Below, piece by piece: positions 8,591 through 14,901 of a stretch of DNA of 24,043 bases (position 1 is its first letter; every line of letters begins with the position of its first letter). The stretch comes from an uncultured Planctomycetaceae bacterium. Lineage in GTDB: Bacteria; Planctomycetota; Planctomycetia; Planctomycetales; Planctomycetaceae. The translations under genes were made by a program, and so were the position numbers. Location of the stretch: the NCBI GenBank assembly GCA_903921605.1, contig CAIXQV010000571.1, positions 1 to 24,043 of the forward strand. The letters run 5' to 3'. Under the pieces are notes generated by a model, which ran no database searches, was not told the DNA's origin, and worked only from the letters and a program-made list of their open reading frames with translations.

Positions 8591-9409
8591 GCTAGCCGAC
8601 AACTGCTCCATAAACTCTGCAACCAGCATTTCGCTGACTGCTGCCGTTCGTTCGCCCGACCTACAAACAGCTCCGCGGACGGCGATGATGTCAGGCTGCA
8701 GAGGCAACAGCATTGGTAAATCCATCAGCGTAACACGGCCCGCCAGGGCGAGCTGCAATCCATGAGCAGCTGTCGCTTTTCGCAGCGAGGTGATTTCTTT
8801 TACGGGCAACCAGTCGAGCAGATTGGTTCCGTCCTTGACAAAAGTGTCAACCAGCAGGACGGAGCAATTCGTTTCGAGAGCCGCCTGAAGGACATCATCC
8901 GGAGTTGGCGCGTGGGCTCGCTGGTGATCTGCGTATGCAACCGCAACCCATTCATGATCGCCAGAGAAACGACAACGCACATCGATCCAGGAGTTCCGCC
9001 AGCTTCCAATGCCCTTCCAGCCCGCTGCTGCGACCTGCGATAACCCAAGTTTCATATAGGTCGGTTGCAACTCGGAGATTGACCGGCAAATCGCGTCATA
9101 GGATTCACTGGATAACATCTTGGATTCACCAGCGAAGTTGCTTCCGAAGAGTGATGATGACTCACTCCACTCCTGCACTTCCCCCAACGCAACGCTAAGA
9201 GGAACCGCTTCGATTCTCACACGATCAGCATGTTGTTGCTGCAGCTTGAGAACGTCAGCGATCGCCAGCAGATTCTCCACCGAAGCGCGACCGAGTGAAC
9301 CATTGGACGGTTCCTTAACGTCGATGATATCCGCCCCGCCACGAACGGCCATCAGGGCTTCTTCTGCGTTGCGAACGGAAACTAACAGGCGTGGAATTCC
9401 TGAGAACAC
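8585..9409 (-). CDS. mfnB: (5-formylfuran-3-yl)methyl phosphate synthase, MfnB/UPF0264 family
   Basis: MfnB joins two molecules of glyceraldehyde 3-phosphate into the furan phosphate that starts methanofuran synthesis. The protein begins RLLVSVRNAEEALMAVRGG and continues ADIIDVKEPSNGSLG, the family signature. The Lys of DVKEP corresponds to the catalytic Lys27 of the Methanocaldococcus enzyme, as far as I recall. A second signature, VDTFVKDGTNLLDWL, holds the Asp and Lys equivalent to 151 and 155, and YMKLGL holds a third family lysine. The length (about 274 aa) is slightly above the archaeal enzyme. I chose GTG at 9409, which has AGG 6 nt upstream and fits homologue N-termini. The frame extends to a TTG at 9451 that abuts a hairpin. 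In planctomycetes methanofuran-type cofactors serve tetrahydromethanopterin-linked formaldehyde metabolism (known for the group). No other gene of that pathway is in the window. Confidence 0.88.
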   Translation of the reverse strand: MFSGIPRLLVSVRNAEEALMAVRGGADIIDVKEPSNGSLGRASVENLLAIADVLKLQQQHADRVRIEAVPLSVALGEVQEWSESSSLFGSNFAGESKMLSSESYDAICRSISELQPTYMKLGLSQVAAAGWKGIGSWRNSWIDVRCRFSGDHEWVAVAYADHQRAHAPTPDDVLQAALETNCSVLLVDTFVKDGTNLLDWLPVKEITSLRKATAAHGLQLALAGRVTLMDLPMLLPLQPDIIAVRGAVCRSGERTAAVSEMLVAEFMEQLSASG

Positions 9410-9457
9410 TAAGCACCTGTTCGCGAGTGACGTCAAGAATGGCCAGATCAAATGAAA

Positions 9458-9496
9458 GAAAGAAGCCCGCGTCTTGGAAGAGCCCGGGCTTCTTTC
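9458..9496 (-). terminator. Rho-independent-type terminator behind the charged-protein gene
   Basis: A perfect 12-bp inverted repeat (arms 9458-9469 and 9485-9496, 15-nt loop, GAAAGAAGCCCG stem) is followed on the minus strand by TTTCATTTG, a weak T-rich tract. It lies 28 nt beyond the stop of the upstream gene and about 50 nt before the mfnB start. It therefore either ends the first transcript or acts as a control point for mfnB. Confidence 0.75.
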
Positions 9497-9524
9497 AGTT
9501 GCTCATCGTTGTCAAAAACAAGGA

Positions 9525-10082
9525 CTAGAGTTCCGGAGCAGCTTCTTCAGCCTCTTCCGCTTCGCCCTCTTCGGCTTCGTCTTCGATCTCAATGTCTGCA
9601 TCGATATCGATGTCTTCAGCGACTTCGACCTCTGGATCGATCTTGACTTCTTCTTCTACATCTTCATCCGGTGGAGGCACCACCACGCTGATCATTGGAG
9701 TGCCGTCTGGATTCAATGCTTCCTTGACCGGTTGCATGAAGTAGCGACGCTTGCCTCTCCCCAGCAGGGTCGCCAGCAACTCGTCAGCCTTTTCCTTTTC
9801 GTGAAACAGGAATCGGCCTTCTTCTCGCATCGTGCTGCTGTAAACGACCCAAACCAGCCGGCGACGCTGCATCGCTTCTTTAGCTCGGCGCGTACGTGGT
9901 TTGGCAGCTTTCTTCTTTTTTGGAGCCCCGTCTTTGTCTGCCTTGGAGGCTCGTTTCTTTGGGGTACCCTCGCCCTTCTCTTCAGAAGTCTTGCGAGATG
10001 CCTTTTTCTTGACGCCGGTTTCAGCTTCTGCGGCTTCCGCAGCTTCAACCTCGCGACGCATTGAGAGACGACTCTTAGCCAT
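9525..10082 (-). CDS. Charge-polarised conserved hypothetical protein (basic N-terminus, acidic C-terminus)
   Basis: This 185-aa protein has three parts. Residues 1-70 are rich in Lys/Arg/Ala (for example KKKASRKTSEEKGEG, APKKKKAAKPRTRRAK) and look disordered, histone-tail-like. Residues about 72-130 form a compact core with RRRLVWVVYSSTMREEGRF and ADELLATLLGRGKRRYFMQPVKEAL. The tail from about 140 is almost entirely Glu/Asp/Ala (PPDEDVEEEVKIDPEVEV and onward). No signal peptide or membrane segment is visible. The family resembles conserved planctomycete hypotheticals I have seen, but I cannot name a function; nucleic-acid or ribosome association through the basic part is only a guess. The ATG at 10082 has AGGA 4-5 nt upstream, and an in-frame TTG at 10094 is less likely. 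The stop lies just before a terminator hairpin. The gene shares strand with eboD upstream, across a 213-bp gap. Confidence 0.75.
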   Translation of the reverse strand: MAKSRLSMRREVEAAEAAEAETGVKKKASRKTSEEKGEGTPKKRASKADKDGAPKKKKAAKPRTRRAKEAMQRRRLVWVVYSSTMREEGRFLFHEKEKADELLATLLGRGKRRYFMQPVKEALNPDGTPMISVVVPPPDEDVEEEVKIDPEVEVAEDIDIDADIEIEDEAEEGEAEEAEEAAPEL

Positions 10083-10295
10083 TTTTCCTGCCAAACACGC
10101 GGACTGGAGAACCTTCGCTTTTCCCGACGACGTCAGGAAAACGACGGCTCAATGTGAATCAGAAATTTATCCGGAACACGTCAAAACATCCTTTCGACGC
10201 GCGAAATCCGGGACTTTGAAGCGGGGGAGAATAGCAGGGTTCCGTCCGGGAATCCACCCTTGATGAAGAAAAGATCGTTTGAACGTTCGAGCCGG

Positions 10296-11498
10296 TTATT
10301 GTTTGGCTGATCCCCCGGAAATCGAGCCCACGCGGTCAACCACAAGCTGAATCGCCTCTTTCATACGAGCCCGGTCGACCTCATGAACATCAATCGGCCG
10401 CCCAATCTCGGAGAGCATTGTGACGGTCAGCCGTCCTCCCAGATGCTGCCGGAACTCTTCCAATCCCTGAAAAAGCTCGTCCGTTCGCCTCAAAGTGGGG
10501 TGATCATTCAGCAGTTTAAGTCGCTCCAGCGATTGCAGGACACGATCCGCCTCGGATTCGGGAAGGCCATGAACAAGACTCGAATAGACCGTGTCAACTG
10601 CCACACCGATCGCCACCGCTTCGCCATGCCGCAACTCAAAATGGCTCATAGCTTCCAGTTTATGAGCGGACCAGTGCCCAAAATCCAATGGTCGAGCTTC
10701 AAGCATCTCAAAGGGATCGCCCCCGGCTGTGATATGTTTCAGGTGCCAGTTCGCCGAATCCTGAATCACGGACCAGCAGGCATCGCCTCGAGCCACAATC
10801 GCATCTGCATTGCTCAGGATTCGCTCAAAGAAGTCAGGATCCTTCAGAAGGGACACTTTGACGGCTTCTGAAAACCCGCAACGGAAGTCGCGATCGCTGA
10901 GCGTCGTCAGCAGCGAACGGTCGTTTATGACTCCCCAGGGAACAGCGAAAGACCCAAGCCAATTCTTCTTTTCAAAAAGATTGACGCTGTTCTTAACGCC
11001 AATCCCCGAATCGGCCTGAGCCAGTGTGGTCGTGGGAATACGAATCAGCCGCAGGCCGCGATGAGCGATTGCGGCCGCAAAACCCACCGCATCCAAAACC
11101 GCGCCGCCCCCAATAACGACGACGTAACTTCGCCGATCCAGATCGGCTTCGTGAAACACCTTGAGCATTCGTTCCAGGATATGCACATCGTTCTTGACGG
11201 CTTCGCCACCGGGAACAATTTGAACATTCCCGACCACCTGAAACTTGTCCGTGTTGCGCCGAGCGATCGAGTGGAGTCGCTGCCGAAGGTCCGGATTTGC
11301 ATTCGCGACATGCTCATCCAGCCAGAACTGAACTCGCGGGATGCGGCCCTCTGAAGACTCCAGCAATCTTATCAGCACTTCGGAATCAGCACCAAGCACA
11401 TCGTGCGTGAATCGCAGCCGATGACGAAACGCAACCGTGAAATCGACGTCGGCGATGGCGCGTGCCGTTTGCTCTGCAGAAGGGGAAGTCGGAGGCAT
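10296..11498 (-). CDS. eboD: EboD-like sugar-phosphate cyclase (3-dehydroquinate synthase family)
   Basis: This 400-aa protein belongs to the dehydroquinate synthase superfamily, NAD- and metal-dependent cyclases acting on heptose phosphates. The NAD site is [17 protein letters not shown] (about 127-143). Next come [20 protein letters not shown] and the metal ligands in [13 protein letters not shown] (Glu), [14 protein letters not shown] (His) and [10 protein letters not shown] (His). Typical AroB has DSSVGGKTG where this has [10 protein letters not shown]. The N-terminal [11 protein letters not shown] and the [18 protein letters not shown] block match EboD, the cyclase of the ebo clusters, better than the shikimate enzyme (recollection). 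EboD's substrate is not settled; ebo clusters have been linked to export or membrane transport of specialised metabolites. No eboA, B, C, E or F gene is nearby. The ATG at 11498 has no clear SD. Shikimate synthase cannot be excluded but is less likely. Confidence 0.8.
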   Translation of the reverse strand: MPPTSPSAEQTARAIADVDFTVAFRHRLRFTHDVLGADSEVLIRLLESSEGRIPRVQFWLDEHVANANPDLRQRLHSIARRNTDKFQVVGNVQIVPGGEAVKNDVHILERMLKVFHEADLDRRSYVVVIGGGAVLDAVGFAAAIAHRGLRLIRIPTTTLAQADSGIGVKNSVNLFEKKNWLGSFAVPWGVINDRSLLTTLSDRDFRCGFSEAVKVSLLKDPDFFERILSNADAIVARGDACWSVIQDSANWHLKHITAGGDPFEMLEARPLDFGHWSAHKLEAMSHFELRHGEAVAIGVAVDTVYSSLVHGLPESEADRVLQSLERLKLLNDHPTLRRTDELFQGLEEFRQHLGGRLTVTMLSEIGRPIDVHEVDRARMKEAIQLVVDRVGSISGGSAKQ

Positions 11499-11950
11499 TG
11501 AGATTCAGCGGCAGGAATTGTGGGAGGCGATTCACCATGGTTGGCTTCCCTTCCACCATGTTCAGTTCACCACAGCATACCCCGCTCCGCGCCATTTTGC
11601 CAATCGATTCGGGAACGACGCCGGACTGGCTTCACTCTGCCAGACCCACTGCGACTGGGGATCGGATTACAGAAAACAAAGGGGTTATGCCAGTTCGGCC
11701 GACTAGCGCGAGAGCCGGTCTGGGGCCGCTGACTGCATAATCGGTACAGCCGTCACATCCGCGCGCAGAACGCAGACTGACCGGCAATCGTTGCGCTTTG
11801 CCTCGACCGCCCATTCTTTGTAGTCCGAAAACATTGGCAGTGTTACCCAAGAGAGCGAGTCAAAGACTCACCAGAAATTCTGAATGCGGCGTGTGCATTC
11901 AAGGTGTTTCCGAGGCTCACTCAGCAAGAACGATGTGTAGGAGAATTGAG
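11499..11950. other. Divergent intergenic region between eboD and the cysteine-rich protein gene
   Basis: This 452-bp region should hold the promoters of both divergent genes. No confident -35/-10 pair was found. It contains two dyads near the plus-strand gene (11857-11869 and 11881-11901). The open frames here are shadows without family resemblance. Confidence 0.5.
11857..11901. promoter_or_regulatory. Two adjacent dyad symmetries upstream of the cysteine-rich protein gene
   Basis: GAGTC-AAA-GACTC (11857-11869) is followed by the 7-bp dyad TGAATGC-GGCGTGT-GCATTCA (11881-11901), which ends 49 nt before the ATG. They could be operator sites or 5'-UTR hairpins controlling expression. No regulator is known, so this is only an inference from symmetry and position. 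Confidence 0.35.
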
Positions 11951-12556
11951 ATGAAGGCGATGAAATTGTTTGCGGCTCTGGTAGTGTGTTCAATGGCTAG
12001 CAGCGCTCAGGCTGGGCTGTTCGGATGTTTCAAGAGCAATCACGGCTGCGGTTGCAGCGTTGAGCCAACGTGCTGTGCTCCAGTTGAAGCTTCATGCTGT
12101 GCTCCAGTTGAAGCCAGCTGCTGTGCTCCAGCGGCTTGTGGCAATGGTTGTGCTCCAGCTGAAGCAACTTGCTGTGCTCCAGCCGCTTGCGGAACAGCTT
12201 GCGAGCCAACTTGCTGTGCTCCAGTAGAAGCCAGCTGCTGTGCTCCAGCTGCTTGTGGCAGTGGTTGTGCTCCAGTTGAAGCAACTTGCTGTGCACCAGC
12301 TGATTGCTGCAACGACGGTTGCGGTTGTGGAAATGGTTGTGGCGATTCTTGCTTCAAGATGCCTAAGTTCAAGATGCCTAAGTTCAAGTGCCCAAAGTTC
12401 CGCCTGCCAAAGCTGAAGTTCCCTAAGCTGGGCTGCGGTTCATCTTGCGGCGACAGCTGCTGCGAGCCATCTTGCTGTGCTCCAGTGGAAGCTTCTTGCT
12501 GTGCACCAGCAGCTTGCGACCCAACCTGTGCAGCACCATGCGGTGGCTGTAACTGA
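11951..12556 (+). CDS. Exported cysteine-rich CCAP-repeat protein
   Basis: This 201-aa protein starts with a Sec signal peptide (MKAMKLFAALVVCSM...SSAQA, cleavage near residue 21). The mature part has roughly 42 cysteines in 180 residues, about one in four. Nine CCAP units recur in the pattern CCAPVEAS/CCAPAACG. They are split by a basic linker of five pentapeptides (KMPKF, KMPKF, KCPKF, RLPKL, KFPKL) at about 138-162. The C-terminus returns to CCAPVEASCCAPAACDPT. SD GGAG lies 7 nt before the ATG at 11951, which clearly favours this start over the open frame to 11798. Planctomycete genomes are known for cysteine-rich exported proteins thought to be disulfide-linked in the cell envelope, whose walls differ from classical ones. 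Envelope structure or metal binding are the likely options. No homologue of defined function is recognised. Paired CC codons TGCTGTGCTCCAG make the DNA itself repetitive. Confidence 0.85.
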   Translation: MKAMKLFAALVVCSMASSAQAGLFGCFKSNHGCGCSVEPTCCAPVEASCCAPVEASCCAPAACGNGCAPAEATCCAPAACGTACEPTCCAPVEASCCAPAACGSGCAPVEATCCAPADCCNDGCGCGNGCGDSCFKMPKFKMPKFKCPKFRLPKLKFPKLGCGSSCGDSCCEPSCCAPVEASCCAPAACDPTCAAPCGGCN

Positions 12557-12607
12557 GATCAGGTTGGCGTAAGGTGCGGTGATTAGCCAACGTGATTTTC
12601 AGAGTCT

Positions 12608-12650
12608 GACGGTGAAAGAGAGCGAACGTCGTGATTCGCTCTCTACCGTC
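12608..12650 (+). terminator. Hairpin terminator candidate after the cysteine-rich protein gene
   Basis: A perfect 10-bp stem (12617-12626 / 12635-12644, AGAGAGCGAA) with an 8-nt loop is extended by GACGGT/ACCGTC after a 3-nt bulge. It starts 52 nt after the stop codon. There is no clean T-tract (CCTGAAAGTTT follows), so termination strength is uncertain. Confidence 0.6.
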
Positions 12651-12805
12651 CCTGAAAGTTTCGATCGTGCGGATTGAGGAGTTCAAGTGGACGCCGGCAG
12701 ATTAGCCTGAGTCACGGTTAATAGCCCAGCCTTCCGCCCCGACGATGCTGAGGATCGTGAGGAAACTCACTTGGGGAACACGCTCAACGGGATGTACACC
12801 CGAAA

Positions 12806-12849
12806 CAGCGGTTCCACCAGAATGGATCAGCAACAGGGTGGAACCGTTG
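12806..12849. repeat. Inverted repeat, about 13-bp stem
   Basis: CGGTTCCACC (12809-12818) pairs perfectly with GGTGGAACCG (12837-12846); three further outer pairs include one G-T. The loop is 18 nt. It sits directly before the stronger hairpin at 12862-12896. Confidence 0.6.
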
Positions 12850-12861
12850 GAAAAACAACAG

Positions 12862-12896
12862 AACGGCGATGAATCACTTCCTGATTCATCGCCGTT
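12862..12896. terminator. Strong 15-bp hairpin, likely bidirectional terminator
   Basis: The perfect 15-bp arms 12862-12876 and 12882-12896 (AACGGCGATGAATCA) enclose a CTTCC loop. An A-rich tract precedes it (GGAAAAACAACAG), giving a T-rich run on the minus strand, and TTTCTGCGTTG ends the plus-strand side. It lies about 195 bp upstream of the SWIM gene and 300 bp beyond the cysteine-rich gene. Confidence 0.7.
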
Positions 12897-13080
12897 TCTG
12901 CGTTGATACTCGGAAAACTTCGGCGTCCTGATGCCACGCCTTGTTCAGCTTAAACTCGCTTTACCCAATCTCGTTGCACAAATCTCATTGTTCACTTCAG
13001 AACCGGCTGTCGCTTGATCCACCGTTCTGACACCATATATATACACATCTTCTGTTGCATTGAATCGCCGGAAAATGGAT

Positions 13081-13094
13081 GAGGTGTCCCCGTG
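13081..13094 (+). promoter_or_regulatory. Ribosome binding site GAGGTG fixing a GTG start
   Basis: GAGGTG (13081-13086) is followed by 5 nt and then GTG at 13092. It is a near-perfect anti-SD match and decides for GTG rather than the ATG at 13104, which has no SD. Confidence 0.75.
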
Positions 13095-14768
13095 GACGTC
13101 AGCATGAGTTATGCAGGACGCAGTCATTTGAAACTGCTGTCCGGCGGAGAACGAATTCTTGACCTCGCCCCCAATCTGGCTCGCGACAAAGTCGAATTCA
13201 ACGCCTGCCTCGCCGATCCCATTCGCTTTCGAGAAGCCATCAGCGCGCTGCATGATGTTGTGATTAATGATCTGACGTTCACTTCTCGCGATAAGGCCGG
13301 ATACGAAGACTGGAAGAAACAGCAGGTCGCCCGCGAATCGGCGTTGCGAAAACAGGCCCGGGAATCGGCTCGTGAAACAGTCCGAGCGGGTAATGTTCCT
13401 CGTGCAACGGCCGAACAACAGAAACAACATCAATCCGCGTTGGCCCGATACTGGCAGGCCCGCAGTCAGTTGAATACTCGCCTTCGTGAAGAGAATCAAA
13501 CACTGTGGCGCCGGCTCATGCCCTACGATCCGGTGATCACTGTGGCTGATGATGTTGTATTCTTCGAATGTTTCTCCACCGACGAATCCAGCTACGGCTG
13601 CCTGACTATTGATCGCAATTCGGGATTCAGCGGAACTCAACACGCAACACCGGGAACTACGAATGTGGACTACTCGTGGGATCTCTACCACAACTTTCAG
13701 TCTCTGCGAACCTATCGAGAAACTCGATTCAACATTAACCCTGACGGCTTCTCTGTTCAGACGGCTGATCGCACCGACTACCACGAAGAAAAGATCGCAC
13801 TACCGGATGGCTGGCTGAGAGGATTCATGCAGTTGCAGGCGGCGATGGCTCTGCCGATGAAAAAGGTGACACTGAGCATTGACGCGGTCTATTCGCTTCT
13901 CGCCTGGCTGAAGCGTCATCGTGAAAAGAGCGGCCCCAGAGCGATCCGCTTCGAACTCCAGGACGGTCACTCTCCACGGCTGGTTCTCGAGCCATGGAAC
14001 GTACCGATTGAGAATGCTGGCGCCGTCTATCAGGGATCAGCGTCTGAACCGATTCGCATCTGGGGACGACGACGGCTGCTGAGTTTGGCTCGATTGCTAC
14101 CGATCGCTTCTCATGTGGATGTCTATCTAACTGGGACTGGCCTGCCCAGTTTTTGGGTGGTTCAGATGGGGAACATGCGACTGACTCTTGGATTAAGTGG
14201 CTGGACGACGAACGACTGGACTCGCGGCAGCGCGGTTCAGATGTTGTTGCCCCAAGCGGACGCTGGCCTGTCCAAAGTGGCGGCGGCAGCAGAACGACTG
14301 AGTCAGCTTCGAACCATCTCCCCGGCACGTTTGTCCGCGGAGCTCAATACTTCATCAGCGGAATCCACCGCCATCATGAACCAGTTGGCGTTGCGAGGTC
14401 AGGCCATCTACGACCTGCATGCGGGATTGTTTCGCTGGCGTCAGGTACTTCCGATGGCCTTGTCAGATCGGGAGCTTGGCCCGGCGCATCCGGAAATCGA
14501 AGCAGCAGCCCGAATGTCGATTGGCGTCGGCATAAAGGTCGAGACCCAGATTCCAGCTCCGCGAGGAGGATGGATTGTTACTGGCAAAGTGGAGAATCAG
14601 TCCTGCGAAGTTCTGATCGACAGCGATGGAATGGTCCGCAAGGGGAAGTGCCGATGCAGCTGGCATTTCAAGTCCGGTGTCCGAAATGGTCCCTGTCGAC
14701 ACCTGCAGGCTCTTCGCAATCAAGCCTGGAAACTAAATACAGCGGCTGAACAATCGCCACATCGCTAG
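13092..14768 (+). CDS. SWIM zinc finger family protein
   Basis: This 558-aa cytoplasmic protein ends in a SWIM zinc finger: Cys520, Cys522, Cys535 and His537 form CxC-x12-CxH (KCRCSWHFKSGVRNGPCRH). SWIM domains bind zinc and mediate DNA or protein contacts. The first about 70 residues may form a small domain. Residues about 70-140 are helical and charged (WKKQQVARESALRKQARESARE), probably coiled. The middle 150-430 is of mixed alpha/beta character without a domain I can name. Bacterial SWIM proteins are often encoded beside MoxR-type ATPases and von Willebrand-factor-A proteins, but no such partner lies in the window, so this one is an orphan here. The GTG start has a strong SD at 13081. Its transcript ends at the 14817-14846 terminator. 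Function is otherwise unknown. Confidence 0.82.
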   Translation: MDVSMSYAGRSHLKLLSGGERILDLAPNLARDKVEFNACLADPIRFREAISALHDVVINDLTFTSRDKAGYEDWKKQQVARESALRKQARESARETVRAGNVPRATAEQQKQHQSALARYWQARSQLNTRLREENQTLWRRLMPYDPVITVADDVVFFECFSTDESSYGCLTIDRNSGFSGTQHATPGTTNVDYSWDLYHNFQSLRTYRETRFNINPDGFSVQTADRTDYHEEKIALPDGWLRGFMQLQAAMALPMKKVTLSIDAVYSLLAWLKRHREKSGPRAIRFELQDGHSPRLVLEPWNVPIENAGAVYQGSASEPIRIWGRRRLLSLARLLPIASHVDVYLTGTGLPSFWVVQMGNMRLTLGLSGWTTNDWTRGSAVQMLLPQADAGLSKVAAAAERLSQLRTISPARLSAELNTSSAESTAIMNQLALRGQAIYDLHAGLFRWRQVLPMALSDRELGPAHPEIEAAARMSIGVGIKVETQIPAPRGGWIVTGKVENQSCEVLIDSDGMVRKGKCRCSWHFKSGVRNGPCRHLQALRNQAWKLNTAAEQSPHR

Positions 14769-14816
14769 TTTCAATTGGCTGTGGAAACCGACTTGAAACA
14801 TTTGGGCCGCGCACGA

Positions 14817-14846
14817 AAAGAGCGACGCACTTCTGCGTCGCTCTTT
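14817..14846. terminator. Strong bidirectional terminator between convergent genes
   Basis: The perfect 13-bp arms 14817-14829 and 14834-14846 (AAAGAGCGACGCA) close a CTTC tetraloop. GTTT follows on the plus side, and the stem itself ends in CTTT on both strands. It lies 48 nt after the SWIM stop and 55 nt past the end of the convergent DUF1549/DUF1553 gene. Confidence 0.88.
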
Positions 14847-14901
14847 GTTTAAGGTCTCGAATTCTCAGCCGGCTCAGTGAGTGAGCGAACTGAAATCGTG
14901 A

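Larger units (their letters stand above)
12557..13091. other. Intergenic region with three hairpins, no supported gene
   Basis: This 535-bp stretch follows the cysteine-rich gene and precedes the SWIM gene. It holds inverted repeats at 12608-12650, 12806-12849 and 12862-12896. The AT-rich patch CCATATATATACACATC near 13033-13049 lies about 45 bp before the SWIM start and may be part of its promoter, without a clear -35. The minus-strand frame 12945-13784 is antisense to the SWIM gene and has no family features. Confidence 0.55.

Noticed and set aside
11798..11950. 51-residue upstream extension of the cysteine-rich protein
   Set aside because: It would hide the signal peptide internally, whereas GGAG sits exactly before the ATG at 11951.
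12030..12387. Repetitive minus-strand frames (LEHSK- and GAQQ-type repeats)
   Set aside because: They are mirror images of the CCAP codon repeats on the plus strand, which has the signal peptide and SD.
11977..12540. Possible CRISPR or tandem-repeat array from the recurring TGCTGTGCTCCAG units
   Set aside because: The repeats keep the reading frame, encode CCAP and have no uniform spacers, so they are protein repeats.
12945..13784. 279-aa minus-strand frame
   Set aside because: It overlaps the SWIM gene in antisense, has no recognisable domain and no matching promoter or terminator layout.
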